Assembly: GCA_944380185.1 (NCBI GenBank)
Contig: CALWGV010000082.1
Location: 1 to 52,118 of the forward strand
Length of the DNA stretch: 52,118 bases
Reading direction: 5' to 3'
From: an uncultured Lachnospiraceae bacterium
GTDB taxonomy: Bacteria > Bacillota > Clostridia > Lachnospirales > Lachnospiraceae
Shown: positions 1-7,075 of the stretch, piece after piece
Layout of the letters: every line of letters begins with the position of its first letter
Numbering within the stretch: the first letter of the stretch is position 1
Program-made: the position numbers and the translations under genes
The notes under the pieces: model-generated
Databases searched by the model: none
What the model was told of the DNA's origin: nothing
The model's input: only the letters and a program-made list of their open reading frames with translations

Positions 1-2
1 GG

Positions 3-1424
3 AAACCAGCATTTTTTGTAGGAATCTTAGTTTTTATTGGTTATGTCCTTCTCAAAAAACCGGTGTATGAGGCCTTTGCCGGTTTTATAAAGGCGACGGT
101 GGGATATATGATCCTAAACGTGGGTTCGAATGGTTTGACTAATAATTTTCGTCCCATCTTGGCGGGGCTTAATGAACGATTCCAGTTGTCTGCAGCGGTA
201 ATCGACCCTTATTATGGCCAGGTGGCTGATAAAGCACTTACGGAGGCAGCGGGGCGAAGCTTGTCCTTGGCCATGTCGATTTTAATATTAGGATTCTTTA
301 TCAACATTCTCCTGGTTGCTTTAAAAAAAGTTACCAAAATTCGTTCACTGATGATTACCGGCCATACGATGGTGGGGCAATGTTATGCGGCACTTTGGAT
401 TGTTTTGTTGACGATGCCTTTTTTGTCAGACCTTGAAGTGATTATATTCGGTGGGATACTGATGGGAGTATTTTGGGGAGTGGCAACAAATTTGACGGTG
501 GAGCCAACACAGGATTTGACGGATGGGGCGGGTTTTTGTATCGGCCATAATCAGTGCTTTGGTATTTGGACAGCTTACAAGTTCGGCAAATTGGTAAAGA
601 GCAACGCCCAGAAAGATGGGAAAGAAGTTCATCAGATTGATAAGATTAAATTTCCTGGTTTTCTCAAGATATTTGATGACAATGTAGTGGCCACAGGCGT
701 GATTATGATGCTGTTTTTTGGCGTAATCATAGCAATTCTGGGAAAAGATATGATGTTGGAACTGGATTCCAGCTTCAGTGCATCCCAAAATTTTGTCTTC
801 TATATTATTGAAAAAAGCTTAAATTTTTCTGTTTATATGAGTGTACTCCTCCTGGGGGTCCGTATGTTTGTGGCGGAATTGGCGGAATCTTTTCATGGTA
901 TTTCTGAAAAACTTTTGCCAGGTGTTGTTCCTGGGATAGATTGTGCTGGAGTCTTCGGATTTGCACCGCCCAGCGCGATGACTTTTGGATTCCTTTGTGG
1001 CGTTGCTGGCCAGTTTTTGGCGATTTTGGGTTTGCTTGTCTTTAAGAGTCCGGTGCTGATTATCACAGGATTTGTGCCGGTCTTTTTTGACAATGCGGCA
1101 ATGGCCTGTTATGCAAACAAGAGGGGCGGCGTAAAGGCTGCGGCGATATTGACGTTTTGTACGGGAATCATTCAGGTATTAGGCGGAGCATTTTGCGCAT
1201 GGTTTTATGGACAATATCAATTTGGCGGCGCAAGAGGAAATTTTGATTGGGTGACTGTATGGCCCGTGTTCACGGTGATCATGAAGTATGGAAAATATAT
1301 CGGACTGGCGGCAGTAATTTTAATCCTTCTGGCAATACCCCAGCTGCAGTATCGCAAAAATAAGGAAACCTATTTCAAGGTGACGACGCATTGGGAAGAA
1401 GTGAAGAAGGCATATGATAAATAA
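3..1424 (+). CDS. ulaA: PTS ascorbate-type permease EIIC (UlaA/SgaT family), 5'-truncated by window edge
   Basis: Membrane EIIC of the L-ascorbate-type PTS family, which imports and phosphorylates a sugar acid or polyol using partner EIIA and EIIB proteins not seen here. The reading frame is open from base 3, before the first in-frame GTG at 63, and the upstream residues (FVGILVFIGYVLLKKP) fit the UlaA N-terminal membrane segment, so the true start lies outside the window. Family signatures are visible: EPTQDLTDGAGFCIGH matches the PTQEVTDGCGFSIGH region of E. coli UlaA, RMFVAELAESFHGIS matches RMFVAELSEAFNGIS, and there are about ten hydrophobic segments. The substrate is unproven; ascorbate is only the family type. 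The creatininase-family gene follows closely and is probably co-transcribed. Codon use is more AT-rich than in the rest of the window. Confidence 0.9.
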   Translation, partial: KPAFFVGILVFIGYVLLKKPVYEAFAGFIKATVGYMILNVGSNGLTNNFRPILAGLNERFQLSAAVIDPYYGQVADKALTEAAGRSLSLAMSILILGFFINILLVALKKVTKIRSLMITGHTMVGQCYAALWIVLLTMPFLSDLEVIIFGGILMGVFWGVATNLTVEPTQDLTDGAGFCIGHNQCFGIWTAYKFGKLVKSNAQKDGKEVHQIDKIKFPGFLKIFDDNVVATGVIMMLFFGVIIAILGKDMMLELDSSFSASQNFVFYIIEKSLNFSVYMSVLLLGVRMFVAELAESFHGISEKLLPGVVPGIDCAGVFGFAPPSAMTFGFLCGVAGQFLAILGLLVFKSPVLIITGFVPVFFDNAAMACYANKRGGVKAAAILTFCTGIIQVLGGAFCAWFYGQYQFGGARGNFDWVTVWPVFTVIMKYGKYIGLAAVILILLAIPQLQYRKNKETYFKVTTHWEEVKKAYDK

Positions 1425-1449
1425 AGGACAAAAATGGGAGGAAGATAAA

Positions 1450-2178
1450 ATGAATCGCTACGAAGAAATGACCTGGCCGGAGGCCAAAGAAAAAATACCG
1501 GCGGCGAGGGGAGTGATCATTACACTAGGCTCTGTTGAACAGCACGGACCTCATCTGCCTTTAGGAACAGACATGTTTATGGGACAGGAGGTGGCTTGCC
1601 GAGTAGGAGAGTTGACAGATTGTCTGGTCTTACCGGTGATTCCTTTTGGGCAGGTATGGTCCGCAAAGGAATTTCCGGGAACCATCAGTCTGTCCCCGGA
1701 GACTCTTTGCAATTTATTGGTTGACATTTCTCTGAGTCTTAACCACCATGGGGCGAAAAATATCATTATGATTACCGGTCATAGTGGAAATTCCAGCGTG
1801 ATGAAGGATGCTGCTCGAATCTTATATGATCGCTACCATATAAAAAATGTGTTGTATTATGCCTATCCCGACAAGAAAAAACTAGCTGAAGGGATCATGG
1901 AGAGTCCTTTTTGGAACGGACGGCTAATGCATGCGGCAGAGATGGAGACATCCATGATGCTTGCGGTAAAGCCGGAATTAGTGCATATGGATCGAGCCGT
2001 GCGGGAATACCCGGATGTCCCGGAGGAATTGGACTTTAAGACCGTCCCTTGGAGCGAATATTCGCAGACAGGCGTTTTTGGCGATGCGACATTGGCGACG
2101 GAGAAAAAGGGGGAAGAATACATAAGAAGAATGGTAGAGCATATTGCAAAATCAATATTGCACATTACTGCTGAATAA
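1450..2178 (+). CDS. creatininase-family amidohydrolase
   Basis: Metal-dependent amidohydrolase of the creatininase / creatinine amidohydrolase fold, 242 aa, cytoplasmic. The metal-binding motif is intact near the N-terminus: GSVEQHGPHLPLGTD with E30, H32 and D41, corresponding to the Glu/His/Asp ligands of creatininase. GHSGN (metal His) and AAEMETS (acidic ligand) follow. The ATG at 1450 is chosen because GGGAGG at 1436-1441 lies 8 bases before it; an earlier in-frame ATG at 1414 overlaps the permease and lacks a site. The gene lies 25 bases after the PTS permease, so its substrate is probably linked to that sugar pathway rather than to creatinine. The family also contains enzymes acting on formylated or lactam metabolites, so the exact reaction is unknown. 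Confidence 0.85.
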   Translation: MNRYEEMTWPEAKEKIPAARGVIITLGSVEQHGPHLPLGTDMFMGQEVACRVGELTDCLVLPVIPFGQVWSAKEFPGTISLSPETLCNLLVDISLSLNHHGAKNIIMITGHSGNSSVMKDAARILYDRYHIKNVLYYAYPDKKKLAEGIMESPFWNGRLMHAAEMETSMMLAVKPELVHMDRAVREYPDVPEELDFKTVPWSEYSQTGVFGDATLATEKKGEEYIRRMVEHIAKSILHITAE

Positions 2179-2255
2179 ATATTGAAAGAGCAAATACATT
2201 TGAAGTCTGAAAAGATCCAGAGTGGCGGATAATGGCCAGGGCAGAAATAATGGGA

Positions 2256-2633
2256 TCACTTCCTGCTCTGATCGTCATCTGCCGCTCTATGAAATGGGCG
2301 GACTTCTTTTAGATTTGTCAGTGCCTCAGGGTTATTTTCGATAATCGCTCCGACGGTCGGACATTTCTCCATGTCCGGGCAGTTGCCGCATGTTGCCACA
2401 CTCTTATGCGATGCGCATTGGCGAATGCCGCAGAGATTTTCGCAGAATACGGTTTTGAGCCCTTCCACGCGACAGCCCTGGCAGTTGATGTGCTCAGGCA
2501 GAATAGGAGCATTATTTAACTCGGCCCATAATTTGGCCGTTTTTTCGCGCAGCAACTGGTCATTATTGACTGTTGCAAGATATGCGTCGCATTTTTCGCA
2601 GTCCAACCCACAGTATGCAATCAGATCTCTCAT
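2256..2633 (-). CDS. DUF3795 Cys-rich protein
   Basis: Small (125 aa) cytoplasmic protein of the DUF3795 type, function unknown. It is unusually rich in cysteines arranged in pairs: CGLDCEKC near the N-terminus, CQGC, FCENLCGIRQC and CGNCPDMEKC. This suggests binding of zinc or an iron-sulfur cluster, which is inference. The second of two close ATGs (2633) is preferred because GAGGG lies 8 bases upstream, whereas the ATG at 2639 is only 2 bases from it. It is convergent with the creatininase gene (77 bases between) and stands alone. No clear terminator separates the two. Confidence 0.8.
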   Translation of the reverse strand: MRDLIAYCGLDCEKCDAYLATVNNDQLLREKTAKLWAELNNAPILPEHINCQGCRVEGLKTVFCENLCGIRQCASHKSVATCGNCPDMEKCPTVGAIIENNPEALTNLKEVRPFHRAADDDQSRK

Positions 2634-3061
2634 TATCATATCCCTCGAAATTCTTTTTATTGTTTCATTAATTTTAGCATATTCCCAGAAACATGAAAAC
2701 AGAGAATTTGTTGTATTTTATACCGGCCAGCGGCTGCAAAGGAGGCATTGAGTATATCGCTATATATAGTCAAAGCAAGGGAAAAAGTGGAAATAAAAAT
2801 TGCTGTTGTGGGAAAAATATTTTGTCCTGTCGGGAAATTTCCAGCTTCTATCTTGTTTCTTATAAGAATAAAGCACCACATTTTGGAAATCCAGGCCCGA
2901 TAGATATAAGCTTCTATCCTTTCTTGAGGACATTATCATATGTGAGTTATAGCAGCTTCTGCAAGCCCAAGCCGCTCTGGCCTTCGCCAGAGCGGCGCTC
3001 CTCTTGATTTCTCCCCCTCCGTCGTTTACACTTAAAGAAAAAGCCTGCGGCGGAGGATGCA
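2634..3061. other. 428-base gene-free stretch with one perfect hairpin
   Basis: Region between the divergent DUF3795 gene and the TPR/HEPN-like gene. It should carry both promoters, but I cannot pick a convincing -35/-10 pair. It is AT-rich up to about 2960. An 11-bp perfect stem (GCCGCTCTGGC, 2971-2981; GCCAGAGCGGC, 2986-2996; loop CTTC) lies about 65 bases before the downstream start. No T tract follows on either strand, so it is not a typical terminator; a leader structure or operator is possible. GGAGG at 2741-2745 precedes only a short weak reading frame. Confidence 0.4.
2971..2996. repeat. perfect 11-bp inverted repeat upstream of the TPR/HEPN-like gene
   Basis: GCCGCTCTGGC and GCCAGAGCGGC separated by CTTC form a stable GC-rich hairpin. 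It is not followed by a T run, and the downstream gene starts 65 bases later, so it may be a leader hairpin or protein-binding site. Confidence 0.5.
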
Positions 3062-5536
3062 ATGATGAGTGAACAGAAGAACTGGAGCGATGAGGTGATT
3101 CGGCTGATCCATGAGGGAGCCTTTGAACTGGCGGAAGAAAAATTGTCAGCTCTCACGGATGCTTCCCGGAAGGGAGACGGGCAGGAGTATGCTCTGGCTT
3201 GTGCTCTGCGGGGCTATCTTCATATGCAGCGCAGGTATAGGCAAAGAGACGAGCGCCTGGCGGCCGGGCTGCTGCTAAAAAACCTGGACAGCGCCTGGCC
3301 CAGGCCCTTTGCCTATGTGCTGTTTGCCGACTGCTGTCCGAGAAGAGAGGTGGCGATGAATTATCTGCGTCAGGGGCGCCGGCGTTTTCCCGACAATGCC
3401 GGTATCTGCACGGCCTTTATCCGTCTGGCCTCAGATGGGGAGGCGCGGGAGTGTATGGAGGATGCGCTGCGCCGGGGAATGCGAGACGGAGAAATGCTTG
3501 CCGCGAGTGCCGGCAGACTGCTGCGGACCGGCGACTGGGGAGGAGCTTATCCCTTTCTGCAAATATTGACGGAGCTGGAGAGAGAGTATGAGGCAGGGCA
3601 TGGGATACGGCGCGAGAGACAGAAGGAAGAACAGGCTGAAGACCGGCAGGAGAGACAAGAACGCCTGCGCTACCATCGCCTTCTACGTCTCTTCGCGGAG
3701 TTTGCTTCCATCGGGGAGGAGGACAAGGAGGAAAAGTGGGAGGAATTAAAGCAGAAGTTTTCTCATCTGCGGGAGGAGGATGCGAAAAATAAGCTGCGCA
3801 GCGGCCCGCAGATGGGAGAGGCGGGGTGCTGTCTGAAAATGGGACAGATGGAAAAGGCGCTGGCCTGTGCGGAAGAAATTCCCGTGGACGGCAGCCTGAC
3901 GGACTTTAACGATGGTCCCCAGTGGGACATTTTGGCGGATATGTATCCGGTTTATAAGGGGATTTTCGCCGGGCTGATCGCCGGGGCGAAAGATGATGAG
4001 GAGAGATGCCTTTCGATCAGAGTCCGTGAGGCTCTTTACCTCTATTGGCCCAGTGAAATCTTTGGTCAGTGGCGCTGTGCGCCAAGCCATTTGCACGCCT
4101 TGGAAAAATATTATCCCCGGCACCGGGAAAATACGGCGGTCGGAATAGCCTTGTGCCGGATGCAGCTGCATGCTGAGCATTATGCCGCTGCTTTTGACAC
4201 CTATCTGTCTCTGAAGAAGAGCGGGCAGGAGCTGTGCTGGATAGAACCTGAGGCGGAGGAGTTTCTGGCGGGAGAGGATACAAAGGAGACAGAGAAGATC
4301 CTGAAGCGAATTCGGGAAGAGCTGGAGGCTGCCGCAGAAAGAGACCTGCCTGCTCTGATGCAGGACCTCTATGCCCCCGTGACGGAATATCTGTGGGAGC
4401 AGGACGGGGAGACGAAATATCGGCAGATTGCCGGGTTGGCTGGGGCCGTGCCGGCACAGGCATGGCTGGAGGCGTCGGTGACGGAGACGGGGCAGCTCTT
4501 CGAGACGGCCTATTCTCTGGCATACGTGGACGAGACCAGCCGTCTGGCCCAGCGGCTGTATCGGAAGATTGTGGAAAACGACCCTTCGAGCTGTGCGTCG
4601 TGGAATAACCTGGGAGTCATCTGTGAAAAGCAGGGTGATCTGGACGAGGCATGCCGGTGCTACCGGCGGGCTTTTGAGCAGGATGGATCCAGCGAGCTGT
4701 ATAAGCGCAATGTTCAGAGAGTGTCCGAAGAGCTGAAGAAGTATGAGGGCGGACTGGAGGCCGTGGAGCGGGAGAACGGCTGGCTCATCGGGCGTCTGGA
4801 CATGCTTCGCCGTACATGCGACGCCCTGGGCGAGTTTTCCTGCTCCTACAGGGACCGGGCGGCGCTTCTTCGGGTATCGCCGCAGAAGGCGGAGGAGCTT
4901 TTTGAAAAATTTCTGAAACAGCACTATATTTTCAAGCTTCCCGGTGAGGGGAAAAATAAGGTCAGCCGGTATCGGATGAATCCTCTGGTGTGCAGATATC
5001 TGGCCGCCGAGGCAGACCGGCTGGAACAAAACAGAGTCTTCGAACAAATCGGGGAAAGGCTGAATATGGATGCGGCCAGGAGCATCGGTTATACGGAGGA
5101 GCTCACGGACCTCCTGGACAAAATAGAGGATAAAGAGCTGCGGGACATTCTAAAGAGAGATATCTTTGAGTGTGCCGTGTCGGTGCTGGCCGGACAGAAC
5201 AAGTCGGCCATCGTTCTCAGCGGCAGCGTCATGGAGGCGCTGCTGGTCTACCGCCTGCAAAAGCGGGGCGTACAGGAATACGATATCGGCTCCCTCCTGG
5301 GTCGCTATCCCCGGGTAAAACCGGTCAGGGACATGATTCTCAATGAGCTTTTGGAGGTGGGAAAAAAGACTGGGCTCCTGAGCGCGGAGGAATATCATCT
5401 GTCCAATTTCATCCGCTTTTACCGCAATATTATCCATCCCTCCTGTGAGATCCGTCGTTCCTATGAGATAAACGATCAGTCGGCCAGACTGATGTGGAAC
5501 GCCCTTCTTTTAATGCTGCGCATGCAGGCCGGATGA
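3062..5536 (+). CDS. large TPR protein with winged-helix-like and C-terminal HEPN-like domains
   Basis: Unrecognised 824-aa soluble protein with no signal peptide or membrane segment. Residues 1-480 are helical and repeat-like, with charged linkers (about 180-205 and 225-245). Residues about 507-550 form a canonical TPR (WNNLGVICEKQGDLDEAC). Residues about 570-650 resemble a winged helix (CSYRDRAALLRVSPQKAEEL then a beta-wing-like segment). Residues about 675-824 resemble a HEPN domain: a helix with SGSVMEALL, then R785-F-Y-R-N-I-I-H792-P, the R-x6-H signature of this RNase/nucleotide-transferase-associated fold. HEPN domains often occur in toxins and phage-defence proteins, but also elsewhere, so no role is claimed. 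GGAGG at 3052-3056 serves ATG 3062 or 3065. The last 27 bases overlap the convergent LysR gene. Confidence 0.7.
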   Translation: MMSEQKNWSDEVIRLIHEGAFELAEEKLSALTDASRKGDGQEYALACALRGYLHMQRRYRQRDERLAAGLLLKNLDSAWPRPFAYVLFADCCPRREVAMNYLRQGRRRFPDNAGICTAFIRLASDGEARECMEDALRRGMRDGEMLAASAGRLLRTGDWGGAYPFLQILTELEREYEAGHGIRRERQKEEQAEDRQERQERLRYHRLLRLFAEFASIGEEDKEEKWEELKQKFSHLREEDAKNKLRSGPQMGEAGCCLKMGQMEKALACAEEIPVDGSLTDFNDGPQWDILADMYPVYKGIFAGLIAGAKDDEERCLSIRVREALYLYWPSEIFGQWRCAPSHLHALEKYYPRHRENTAVGIALCRMQLHAEHYAAAFDTYLSLKKSGQELCWIEPEAEEFLAGEDTKETEKILKRIREELEAAAERDLPALMQDLYAPVTEYLWEQDGETKYRQIAGLAGAVPAQAWLEASVTETGQLFETAYSLAYVDETSRLAQRLYRKIVENDPSSCASWNNLGVICEKQGDLDEACRCYRRAFEQDGSSELYKRNVQRVSEELKKYEGGLEAVERENGWLIGRLDMLRRTCDALGEFSCSYRDRAALLRVSPQKAEELFEKFLKQHYIFKLPGEGKNKVSRYRMNPLVCRYLAAEADRLEQNRVFEQIGERLNMDAARSIGYTEELTDLLDKIEDKELRDILKRDIFECAVSVLAGQNKSAIVLSGSVMEALLVYRLQKRGVQEYDIGSLLGRYPRVKPVRDMILNELLEVGKKTGLLSAEEYHLSNFIRFYRNIIHPSCEIRRSYEINDQSARLMWNALLLMLRMQAG

Positions 5537-6397
5537 AGACAGCAGCTTCACGAGATATTTCAGCGCTTCATTGCCCTCCAGAGAATTATAATATATGCCA
5601 AAGGAAGCAAAGGGTGCCCGGTCGATGGAGACGCTTTTCAAATCCGGTGACGGGGGAATAAAAAAGTCGGGCAAAAGGGCGATGCCGAACCCGGCCTGGA
5701 CCAAGACCATCACCGCCTCCGCGGATTCACAGAAATAGAAGTGGGAGGGGTCACGGCCGCCCATCAGCTGGCTCTGGAGGCGGGCGATGCTGGCGGGGGT
5801 GCGCATGGGGTCAAAGAGGATGAGGTTTTCCTGTTCCAGGTCTTCTATGGTTATCCGTTCCCGTCCGGACAGAGGATGGGCGGGGGAACAGACGCACACA
5901 ATGGGGGCGGCCGTTATCTCTACATAATTCTTGGCCTTGCCGGATTCCGGCTCCTGAAATCCGATAACAGCGTCCAGGTCGTTTTCTTCCAGCATACGAT
6001 ATAAATGCTGGAAGGGGACCACACGCAGGCGGGGATGGATGTCCGGAAACTTTTCCGCCAACTGTCTCAGACTGTCCGTCAGCAGGAACAGATGACTGTA
6101 GCTGTGGCAGCCCAGGGTTAGGAGACGAATATCGCTGCCGTTGGAAAACTGGAAGCGCCCGGCAGCCCGACGGGAGAGCATGACGATATTGCGGGCGTCG
6201 TCAAAGAAGACTCGCCCTTCCTCGGTCATTTTTACCGAGCGAGTGGTCCGGTTAAAAAGTTTTACTCCCAGCTCCTTTTCCAGAGAGTGAATCTGCCCGG
6301 TGACGGCCGGCTGGGTCACATGGAGCCGCTCGGAGGCCCGGGCAAAGCTTAAGGACTCTGCCACAGCGAGAAAACATTCCAGCTGAAATATATTCAT
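5510..6397 (-). CDS. LysR-family transcriptional regulator
   Basis: DNA-binding regulator of 295 aa, the usual LysR length. Residues 1-60 are the typical N-terminal helix-turn-helix (LECFLAVAESLSFARASERL, then TQPAVTGQIHSLEKELG and LFNRTTR). Residues about 90-290 form the periplasmic-binding-like effector domain. The ligand is unknown. The ATG at 6397 has AAAGGATC a few bases upstream. Its 3' end overlaps the TPR/HEPN-like gene by 27 bases, tail to tail. It is divergent from the marR-ABC exporter operon, with 201 bases between. A 7-bp-arm palindrome (6447-6475) in its upstream region fits a LysR-type site, so autoregulation or control of the divergent operon is plausible. Confidence 0.92.
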   Translation of the reverse strand: MNIFQLECFLAVAESLSFARASERLHVTQPAVTGQIHSLEKELGVKLFNRTTRSVKMTEEGRVFFDDARNIVMLSRRAAGRFQFSNGSDIRLLTLGCHSYSHLFLLTDSLRQLAEKFPDIHPRLRVVPFQHLYRMLEENDLDAVIGFQEPESGKAKNYVEITAAPIVCVCSPAHPLSGRERITIEDLEQENLILFDPMRTPASIARLQSQLMGGRDPSHFYFCESAEAVMVLVQAGFGIALLPDFFIPPSPDLKSVSIDRAPFASFGIYYNSLEGNEALKYLVKLLSSSGLHAQH

Positions 6398-6446
6398 ATT
6401 TGATCCTTTCTAAATCCTTTTTGCGTCTTTTTGCATGTCCATCTTT

Positions 6447-6475
6447 TGATAAGAATTAATAAATAATGCTTATCA
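6447..6475. promoter_or_regulatory. LysR-operator-like inverted repeat
   Basis: TGATAAG (6447-6453) and CTTATCA (6469-6475) are perfect inverted arms 15 bases apart, about 50-80 bases upstream of the lysR start. LysR regulators usually bind interrupted dyads in the region between divergent genes. That this is the site of the adjacent regulator is inference. Confidence 0.5.
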
Positions 6476-6493
6476 ATAATAACATATTCTGAA

Positions 6494-6565
6494 TTCACAA
6501 TCAAGAAAATCCCATTATAATTAATAAATGTGTATGGAAATACATTAGATTAACTGTTCATGAAC
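6494..6565 (+). promoter_or_regulatory. promoter and MarR-type operator of the exporter operon
   Basis: TTCACA (6494-6499), 16-base spacer, TATAAT (6516-6521) gives a start near 6528. Downstream lie AATGT-N10-ACATT (6527-6546) and the perfect 10-bp palindrome GTTCATGAAC (6556-6565). Both are placed to block transcription if bound by the MarR protein encoded next. Confidence 0.6.
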
Positions 6566-6598
6566 GAAACAAAATCCGGCTGAAGGGAGGTGTGATGT

Positions 6599-7075
6599 TT
6601 GACCGATTATGATATTGTCTGGATGATCAGACAACTCGATCAATCCCTGGAGCAATATGGGAGGGAAGAGCTTAAAGATCTGGATATCACTCTGACGCAG
6701 AGCCTTTGCCTGCATTACCTGTTTTTGCAGCGAGGGCAGAAGGTATATGCCACGCAGCTGCACCGGAGGTTCGGAATATCCAAATCAGCCATATCGGCGA
6801 CCCTGAGCATTCTGCGAAAAAGAGGATATTTGACCATGGAAAACAGCGCGGATGACGACAGAAAAAAACAAATTGTTCTGACCCAAAAAGCCTTTGCGGT
6901 GCAGGGACGTATCGAAGAAGAAATTTGCTCACAGCAAAAACGGATGTGCCGCTCCATATCGGAGAGTGAGCTTGAGGCCGTGGAGGCTGTGCTGATACGC
7001 ATGCTTGACAATATGCGCCAGGACAGAGCAAAGGGCGGAAAGAACGACGGACAGGAGGATATAAAATATGATTAA
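6599..7075 (+). CDS. MarR-family transcriptional regulator
   Basis: Winged-helix regulator of 158 aa, likely a repressor of the exporter that follows. The DNA-binding core is visible: ATQLHRRFGISKSAISATLSILRKRGYL (recognition region about residues 50-77), then the wing ENSADDDRKKQIVLT. The start is TTG at 6599: a stop codon lies in frame at 6593-6595, and GGGAGG (6585-6590) sits 8 bases upstream. It overlaps the first ABC gene by 8 bases, so the three genes are one operon. MarR proteins next to multidrug exporters often respond to the exported compound; here that is inference. Confidence 0.9.
   Translation: MTDYDIVWMIRQLDQSLEQYGREELKDLDITLTQSLCLHYLFLQRGQKVYATQLHRRFGISKSAISATLSILRKRGYLTMENSADDDRKKQIVLTQKAFAVQGRIEEEICSQQKRMCRSISESELEAVEAVLIRMLDNMRQDRAKGGKNDGQEDIKYD

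Noticed and set aside
2748-2903. 51-codon open frame starting at TTG just after GGAGG (2741-2745)
   Set aside because: The ribosome site is only 2 bases from the TTG, and the frame has no start at a better spacing and no recognisable family. A KIAVVG segment resembles a Rossmann-fold start, but it could be chance or a remnant.
3746-5047. 433-codon minus-strand frame inside the TPR/HEPN-like gene
   Set aside because: It lacks a ribosome site and domain signal. The plus strand has TPR and HEPN-like motifs, so the minus frame is a shadow.
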